The notes beneath the pieces were generated by a model that did no database searches, was not told the origin of the DNA, and was given only the letters and a program-made list of their open reading frames with translations. DNA of 18,679 nucleotides, taken from the NCBI RefSeq assembly GCF_946998835.1, contig NZ_CAMQAZ010000036.1, positions 1 through 18,679 on the forward strand. Reading direction: 5' to 3'. Shown one piece after another: positions 14,330 through 18,679 of the stretch; position 1 is the stretch's first letter, and each line of letters starts with the position of its first letter. The stretch is from an uncultured Corynebacterium sp. (GTDB lineage: Bacteria > Actinomycetota > Actinomycetes > Mycobacteriales > Mycobacteriaceae). Both the position numbers and the translations under genes were made by a program.

Positions 14330-15328
14330 ATGGTGCAGGTTTCAGTGATGGGTGCGGGCTCGTGGGGCACGACGCTGGCCAAGGTTTTTGCTGATGCAGG
14401 CAATCCAGTGCGGCTGTGGTCGCGACGCGCGGAGCAGGCACAGCGTATTCAGATTAGCCGCGAAAACCCCGACTACCTGCCCGGTTTGGGGCTGCCTCGC
14501 AATATTGATGCCACCTCCGATGCAGAGGCCGCGCTGACAGGCGCGGATGTAGTTGTCTTGGGCGTGCCCTCGCAGACGCTGCGTGACAACCTCAAGGTCT
14601 GGAAGGACTTCATCGGTCCGGACACTATTCTGCTCAGCCTGGCCAAGGGCGTGGAACGCGAGACGCACCTGCGCATGAGTGAGGTCATTGCGGAGGTCAC
14701 GGATCTTCCAGCAGAGCGCATTGCGGTGCTCTCCGGTCCGAACCTAGCTCGCGAAGTTGCAATGGAGCAGCCAGCGGCGACGGTTATTGCCTGCGCTGAT
14801 GAGAACAACGCCAAGATGATTCAGGCGGCTGTCGCCACCAACTACTTCCGTCCGTACACCAACACCGACGTCATCGGCTGTGAAATCGGCGGTGCCTGCA
14901 AGAACGTCATTGCGCTGGCTTGCGGTATGGCCTCCGGTCAGGGTTTGGGCGAGAACACGCTGGCAACCATCATCACCCGTGGGCTGGCGGAAATCACACG
15001 TCTGGGGAACGCTGTCGGCGCGGAAGAGAAGACCTTCGCGGGACTCGCGGGCCTCGGCGACTTGGTAGCGACCTGCTCCTCGCCGCTGTCGCGTAACCGC
15101 ACCTTCGGTGACCGCCTTGGTCGCGGTGACACGATGGAGCAGGCTCAGCACGCCACGCGCGGTCAGGTGGCTGAGGGCGTGATTTCTTCAATCTCTGTCC
15201 GTGACCTCGCTCGTCGCAATGGCGTGGAAATGCCAATTACCGAGGCCGTTTACGCTGTCTGCCATGAAGGCGCGAAGGTCGATGAGACAATTCGCAAGCT
15301 CATGGGGCGCAGCCGCAAGTCGGAGTAA
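14330..15328 (+). CDS. gpsA: NAD(P)H-dependent glycerol-3-phosphate dehydrogenase
   Basis: GpsA reduces dihydroxyacetone phosphate to sn-glycerol 3-phosphate, the backbone for phospholipids. The 332-aa chain has the Rossmann motif GAGSWG at 8-13, K105 in SLAKGVE, SGPNLAREV at 134-142 and the catalytic K190 in GGACKNVIAL. A frame open back to 14045 would place 95 extra residues before the Rossmann strand and overlaps mutT1. ATG 14330 has GAGGAAGG 9 nt upstream and starts right at the first strand. ddl follows 35 nt later in the same direction, as in mycobacteria. Confidence 0.97.
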   Translation: MVQVSVMGAGSWGTTLAKVFADAGNPVRLWSRRAEQAQRIQISRENPDYLPGLGLPRNIDATSDAEAALTGADVVVLGVPSQTLRDNLKVWKDFIGPDTILLSLAKGVERETHLRMSEVIAEVTDLPAERIAVLSGPNLAREVAMEQPAATVIACADENNAKMIQAAVATNYFRPYTNTDVIGCEIGGACKNVIALACGMASGQGLGENTLATIITRGLAEITRLGNAVGAEEKTFAGLAGLGDLVATCSSPLSRNRTFGDRLGRGDTMEQAQHATRGQVAEGVISSISVRDLARRNGVEMPITEAVYAVCHEGAKVDETIRKLMGRSRKSE

Positions 15329-15349
15329 CCAATAGTGCGGGCTCGGGGC

Positions 15350-15355
15350 TAAACT
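15350..15355 (+). promoter_or_regulatory. -10 box of ddl, leaderless type
   Basis: TAAACT fits TANANT and ends 8 nt before the ddl ATG at 15364. No Shine-Dalgarno is visible between gpsA and ddl. A promoter here would give a leaderless ddl mRNA in addition to any gpsA-ddl transcript. Confidence 0.45.
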
Positions 15356-15363
15356 TAGTCACC

Positions 15364-16467
15364 ATGACTTCGTCGAATAGCTCGTCTGCAGATTGCATCT
15401 CCGTCGCCGTCATCTACGGTGGCGCAAGCCCTGAGCACAGCGTCTCTTGTGTTTCCGCAGGCGCAATTATGGATCACCTGGATGAAGACCGCTTCCGCGT
15501 GGTTCCCATTGGCATTACCAAGGATGGTGTCTGGACCGTCGGCACGCGTGAGACGGACACCCTGCGCACGCAGGGGCGCACGATGCCAGAGGTCGTCCCG
15601 GGTGAGGAAGTTGCGCTGAGCACGTCGCCGTCGCGGCGCGGTGAGTTCCGCTATGTCACCGGTGATCACGCCGGCGAAATCTTTGACACCATCGATGTTA
15701 TCTTCCCGGTCCTCCACGGTCCGCACGGCGAGGATGGCACGATCCAGGGGCTCTTTGAGCTCTCCGGGGTTGCCTACGTCGGCCCGGGCGTACTGGCTTC
15801 CGCTGCGGGTATGGATAAGGAGCGCACGAAGAATCTGCTCCATGCCGCGGGGCTGCCCATCGGCAAGCAGGTCGTTTTGCACGTCGGCGAGTCGCTTTCC
15901 GACGAGGACAAGGAGACCCTGGGCCTGCCCGTATTTGTGAAACCTGCCCGTGGTGGATCGTCGATTGGCATTTCCCGCGTGGATGATTGGGCGAAGCTCG
16001 ATGCGGCGGTGGACCTGGCTCGGGAGCATGACTGGAAGGTCATCGTGGAGGCCGGTGTAGACGGCGCCGAGGTTGAGATTGGTGTCCTGCAGCGCGCCGA
16101 TGGCAGCTTGCAGGTATCTGTCCCGTCCCTGCTGCGCGGCACGGAGGACTCCGACGAGGGCTTCTACGGTTTTGAGACCAAGTACTTGGACGATGTCGTC
16201 TCTGCACAGATTCCGGCTGAGTTGCCGGAGGATGTGCTGAAGGCTCTGGAGACGGATGCGCGTCGGGCGTTCCGGGCGCTGGGCTCTGATGGCCTGACTC
16301 GCGTGGACTTCTTCGTCACGGATAATGGCCCAATTATCAATGAGGTCAACACCATGCCGGGCTTTACCCCGATTTCGATGTATCCGCAGATGTTTGCGGC
16401 CTCAGGCGTTGCCTACGAGGAGCTGCTCAGCGCCCTGATCGAGCGGGCGCTGGTAGCTCGTCGATAG
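15364..16467 (+). CDS. ddl: D-alanine--D-alanine ligase
   Basis: Ddl is a cytoplasmic ATP-grasp enzyme that joins two D-alanines for peptidoglycan precursors. The 367-aa length is typical of the actinobacterial form. Visible are IYGGASPEHSVS with the substrate-binding E24, the VLHGPHGEDGTIQGL segment, the ATP-grasp KPARGGSSIGISRV loop, and the metal-binding end RVDFFV...INEVNTMPGFTPISMYPQM. The start at 15364 begins 14 residues before the IYGG strand. DUF3515 converges on it with a 24-bp gap and no clear terminator. Confidence 0.97.
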   Translation: MTSSNSSSADCISVAVIYGGASPEHSVSCVSAGAIMDHLDEDRFRVVPIGITKDGVWTVGTRETDTLRTQGRTMPEVVPGEEVALSTSPSRRGEFRYVTGDHAGEIFDTIDVIFPVLHGPHGEDGTIQGLFELSGVAYVGPGVLASAAGMDKERTKNLLHAAGLPIGKQVVLHVGESLSDEDKETLGLPVFVKPARGGSSIGISRVDDWAKLDAAVDLAREHDWKVIVEAGVDGAEVEIGVLQRADGSLQVSVPSLLRGTEDSDEGFYGFETKYLDDVVSAQIPAELPEDVLKALETDARRAFRALGSDGLTRVDFFVTDNGPIINEVNTMPGFTPISMYPQMFAASGVAYEELLSALIERALVARR

Positions 16468-16491
16468 AGGTCGGTGCTTAGTTCTTCTCGC

Positions 16492-17472
16492 CTAGTTTTC
16501 TTCGCTCGGCGAGATGTTCTCCAGGTTGTCAGCGATAACCGAGGAGAGCACCGGCATCAGTGAGCTGGTCTCCGACATCGGCATTTCGACGGCGACGAAG
16601 CGCTCACGGCCCATTGCGTACCAGGTAGCGGAAGTACCGGAAGATAGCGATGGTTCGTTGAACCAGACGATGTCACCGACCTGCGTCAGCTGCTGCGTGG
16701 TGGTGCTGTAGCCAGCAGGCTCGTCGACACCGCAGCGCAGAACCACCGGGTCAGCTGGGGTGCCGCCCCAAATGACCATGTCCTTCGGCATGTCAGCCGG
16801 CATTTCGTCGGCGCTGAGGCGGTGGCGGTTGCCGAGATCGCGGGGGAGTGCGGCCTCCAAGCCGCTGCAGCGCTGATCAGCTTCCGGAGCTGCCAGTTCC
16901 GCCAGCGGGACGCCGCCGCGCTCTGGTTTGTTCTTGTACTCAGAGTCCGGGCGCAGTGCCTCGGCGAGGTCACGCAGGGCATCCTCGGCCTCAGCATTTC
17001 CCTCGGCAGTGATGGCTACCACTGGTTCGCGGCCGACGGTGAACCAGGTCGATAGGGACTCGTCGGTGCTGTCGACAACGCGCAGCCACGAAATACCCTT
17101 GACCTCTTCGGTAGTAGCTAGCTCGTTGTACTGGCTGGGTACGTTTGCACCGCAGCGCAGCGTGATGCGGTCCTGTTCCAAGTTGCGGTACACGGCGGCA
17201 CCTTCCGGAGCCGGGTCCGCTATCTCGGCGCGAACCAGACCGGCGGCGCTATCCGGCAGTCGGTCGAGCAGTTCCGCACACTCGGGCGAGTCGTTGGCGG
17301 GGAGCTCTGGGTTGGAAATCGCAACTGGCTTTGCCGCCTGATTATCCTGGTAAATCTTTGCGGCAAAAATGATACCGAGGATAGAGATAATGGCGATAGC
17401 GAGTGCGATGCCCGCGCGTCTCCGGCTACCCTTGGACTGAACTGTTTCTCCCGATGGGGGTGCGTCTACCAT
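16492..17472 (-). CDS. DUF3515-family membrane-anchored protein with duplicated domain
   Basis: The protein is 326 aa. A positively charged stretch (SRRR, 16-19) precedes one hydrophobic helix at about 21-40. The rest lies outside the membrane, with no lipobox. The gene between ddl and thiL in mycobacteria (Rv2980 type) is a DUF3515 protein of unknown function of roughly half to two-thirds this length. Here two similar halves are seen, about 62-173 and 199-317. LRCGANVPSQY matches LRCGVDEPAGY, and TWFTVGREPVVAI matches TWYAMGRERFVAV. Each half has one cysteine pair (C65/C107 and C202/C247), likely disulfides. TAGAAT lies 7 nt before the ATG, suggesting a leaderless mRNA. Function unknown. Confidence 0.8.
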   Translation of the reverse strand: MVDAPPSGETVQSKGSRRRAGIALAIAIISILGIIFAAKIYQDNQAAKPVAISNPELPANDSPECAELLDRLPDSAAGLVRAEIADPAPEGAAVYRNLEQDRITLRCGANVPSQYNELATTEEVKGISWLRVVDSTDESLSTWFTVGREPVVAITAEGNAEAEDALRDLAEALRPDSEYKNKPERGGVPLAELAAPEADQRCSGLEAALPRDLGNRHRLSADEMPADMPKDMVIWGGTPADPVVLRCGVDEPAGYSTTTQQLTQVGDIVWFNEPSLSSGTSATWYAMGRERFVAVEMPMSETSSLMPVLSSVIADNLENISPSEEN

Positions 17473-17479
17473 GGGCCTG

Positions 17480-17507
17480 ATTCTACGTTGTCCTCTACCA
17501 AAGCCAA
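17480..17507 (-). promoter_or_regulatory. Promoter of the DUF3515 gene, leaderless type
   Basis: On the minus strand, TTGGCT (17507-17502) and TAGAAT (17485-17480) are 16 bp apart. The -10 box ends 7 nt before the ATG at 17472, with no Shine-Dalgarno between. Confidence 0.55.
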
Positions 17508-17522
17508 CTGGCTGGGGGATAA

Positions 17523-17564
17523 CTAACCAGTGTCTACTAACCAGCGACTGCTAACCATCGACTA
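17523..17564 (+). repeat. Three tandem 14-bp repeats in front of thiL
   Basis: CTAACCAGTGTCTA (17523-17536), CTAACCAGCGACTG (17537-17550) and CTAACCATCGACTA (17551-17564) form a head-to-tail array with period 14 and a few substitutions. They fill most of the space between the DUF3515 promoter and thiL. They may be slippage products or repeated sites for a regulator. Confidence 0.8.
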
Positions 17565-17585
17565 CTAGGAATGTGACTCGACACT

Positions 17586-18542
17586 GTGACTGAACTGACC
17601 ATTGGCGATATTGGCGAGTTTGGGGTCATTGAGGCCATCCGTGCTATCGCTCCGTCGGCACGCAATGGCGACGATGCCGCCGTGTTGACGCAGACAACCC
17701 CCAATGCCCGCTTTGTCACCTCCACCGACATGCTGGTGGAAGGGCGTCATTTCCGTCTGGATTGGTCGACTCCGCAGCAGGTCGGGGCCAAGGCAGCAGT
17801 GCAGAATTTCGCCGATATCGAATCGATGGGTGCACGACCAACAGCCATGCTTTTTGCAATCTCGGCACCGTTGCACACTCCGGTCAGCGTGGTCACTGGT
17901 ATCGCCGAGGGGTTGTGGCAGCAGGGCAAACAGTGCCCGGCGGAGCTCGTCGGTGGCGACATGGTCAGTGGGGACTCCCTGGTGATCTCAATTACCGCGA
18001 TGGGCGAACTCGGCGGCTTGGGACGGCCGCTACTGCGCTCGGCGGCACGCGCGGGGGACACGGTGATTGCGTCGGGGCGCATTGGCTACTCCGCGGCGGG
18101 CCTTTCGCTTTTGCAGCACTGCGGGGGCCCGGAGAAGGTTCCAAGCGAGTTTTCGCAGCTGGTGGCAGCACACTGCACGCCAGAGTTTGAATACCGCCGG
18201 GGTGCCACGGCGCGGGCGACGGGGGTGCGTTCGCTGACGGACAATTCTGATGGTTTGGTGGTCGACCTTCGCGCTATTGCCAAGGCATCCGGCGTGACTT
18301 TGGATGTTGACGGCAGCGCTATCGCCCCCGATGAGCTGCAGGTTGCCGCTGGCGAGTACCTGGGCATCGACCCGTGGGAGTGGGTACTCACCGGCGGGGA
18401 GGACCACACACTCATCGGCTCAACGCCAGGAGAGCCTCCGACGGGGTTCCACGCGATTGGCACGGTGTCGAAGGAGAAGTTCGATTCGGTGCTTATCGAC
18501 GGCAAACCTCCAGCCCGCGATGCCGGTTGGGTTTCCTTTTAA
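17586..18542 (+). CDS. thiL: Thiamine-monophosphate kinase
   Basis: ThiL phosphorylates thiamine monophosphate to thiamine diphosphate, the last step of cofactor synthesis. The 318-aa chain has the AIRS/PurM-type fold markers: NGDDAAVL at 28-35, STDMLVEGRHFRLDWSTPQQVG at 46-67, NFADIESMGA, LVGGDMVSGD, and the TDNSDGLVVDL and TGGEDH segments. The usual D-V-S-D-G-L is here D-N-S-D-G-L, keeping both aspartates. The start is GTG 17586; an in-frame stop at 17574-17576 excludes any longer form. The nearest AGGA is 15 nt upstream, so initiation signals are weak. ung follows after 51 bp. Confidence 0.95.
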   Translation: MTELTIGDIGEFGVIEAIRAIAPSARNGDDAAVLTQTTPNARFVTSTDMLVEGRHFRLDWSTPQQVGAKAAVQNFADIESMGARPTAMLFAISAPLHTPVSVVTGIAEGLWQQGKQCPAELVGGDMVSGDSLVISITAMGELGGLGRPLLRSAARAGDTVIASGRIGYSAAGLSLLQHCGGPEKVPSEFSQLVAAHCTPEFEYRRGATARATGVRSLTDNSDGLVVDLRAIAKASGVTLDVDGSAIAPDELQVAAGEYLGIDPWEWVLTGGEDHTLIGSTPGEPPTGFHAIGTVSKEKFDSVLIDGKPPARDAGWVSF

Positions 18543-18593
18543 GAGTTTGAATTAACAGTTTGAAGAGGTCCTAAGAAAGAAAGGCTGCATGAC

Positions 18594-18679
18594 ATGGATT
18601 CATTGCCGGTCGAAGAAGGGTGGCAAAAGGCGCTGGAGCCAGTGACCGATGACATTCACCGGATGGGGCAGTTCCTGCG
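18594..18679 (+). CDS. ung: Uracil-DNA glycosylase, N-terminal part only
   Basis: The first 28 codons of a gene that runs off the window. The peptide includes EEGWQKALEPV and HRMGQFL, which match the N-terminus of actinobacterial Ung (for example GWAAALEPV...HMGQFLR in M. tuberculosis). Ung follows thiL in mycobacteria too. ATG 18594 has AGAAAGAAAGG about 10 nt upstream; an ATG 5 bases earlier is out of frame and soon stops. Ung excises uracil from DNA. Confidence 0.85.
   Translation, partial: MDSLPVEEGWQKALEPVTDDIHRMGQFL

Noticed and set aside
18544..18564. Direct repeat AGTTTGAA between thiL and ung
   Set aside because: Two 8-bp copies in AT-rich spacer DNA can arise by chance; no link to a signal seen.
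18589..18645. Small frame starting at ATG 18589
   Set aside because: It stops after 18 codons and overlaps ung in another frame, whereas ATG 18594 gives a recognisable Ung N-terminus.

Overview
This window reads as chromosomal DNA of a GC-rich actinobacterium of the order Mycobacteriales, most likely a Corynebacterium. The reasons are a divergent ltbR-leuCD pair, then a two-domain mutT1, gpsA, ddl, a DUF3515 gene, thiL and ung in nearly the same order as in mycobacteria and corynebacteria. Several genes also have a TANANT-type -10 box only 6-8 nt before the start codon, as expected for leaderless mRNAs. The species cannot be fixed from the sequence.

Left part (1-2944): two directly repeated tRNA-Glu(CUC) genes, the first cut by the window edge, flank a tight tcdA-tatD gene pair. 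A 2-hydroxyacid dehydrogenase of the LDH/L-HicDH type follows the second tRNA. Middle-left part (2984-5300): a minus-strand LysR regulator overlaps a carboxymuconolactone-decarboxylase-like gene, and both diverge from a TDT/SLAC1-type transporter. Next (5301-7216) is a minus-strand operon of ltbR and an MFS transporter, divergent from leuC-leuD (7282-9334). A 17-bp perfect inverted repeat in the 65-bp gap is a good candidate LtbR operator.

The most striking content is at 9351-13222. A two-gene RNA-repair cassette, hen1-pnkp, sits directly behind leuD, where mycobacteria carry hupB. Hen1 (3'-terminal ribose 2'-O-methyltransferase) and Pnkp (5'-kinase, 2',3'-phosphatase and ligase in one chain) are a known bacterial pair. 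It reseals RNA cut by ribotoxins and methylates the junction so that it cannot be cut again. All key catalytic residues checked are present. A near-consensus -10 box inside the leuD-hen1 junction suggests the cassette can be transcribed as a leaderless mRNA separately from leuCD.

Right part (13226-18679): mutT1 (Nudix plus histidine phosphatase) on the minus strand is divergent from gpsA-ddl. A DUF3515-family membrane-anchored protein, whose extracellular part looks internally duplicated, converges on ddl and diverges from thiL. thiL is followed by the first 28 codons of ung at the window edge. No insertion sequence, phage gene, CRISPR array or rRNA was seen, and no gene-free stretch exceeds about 300 bases.
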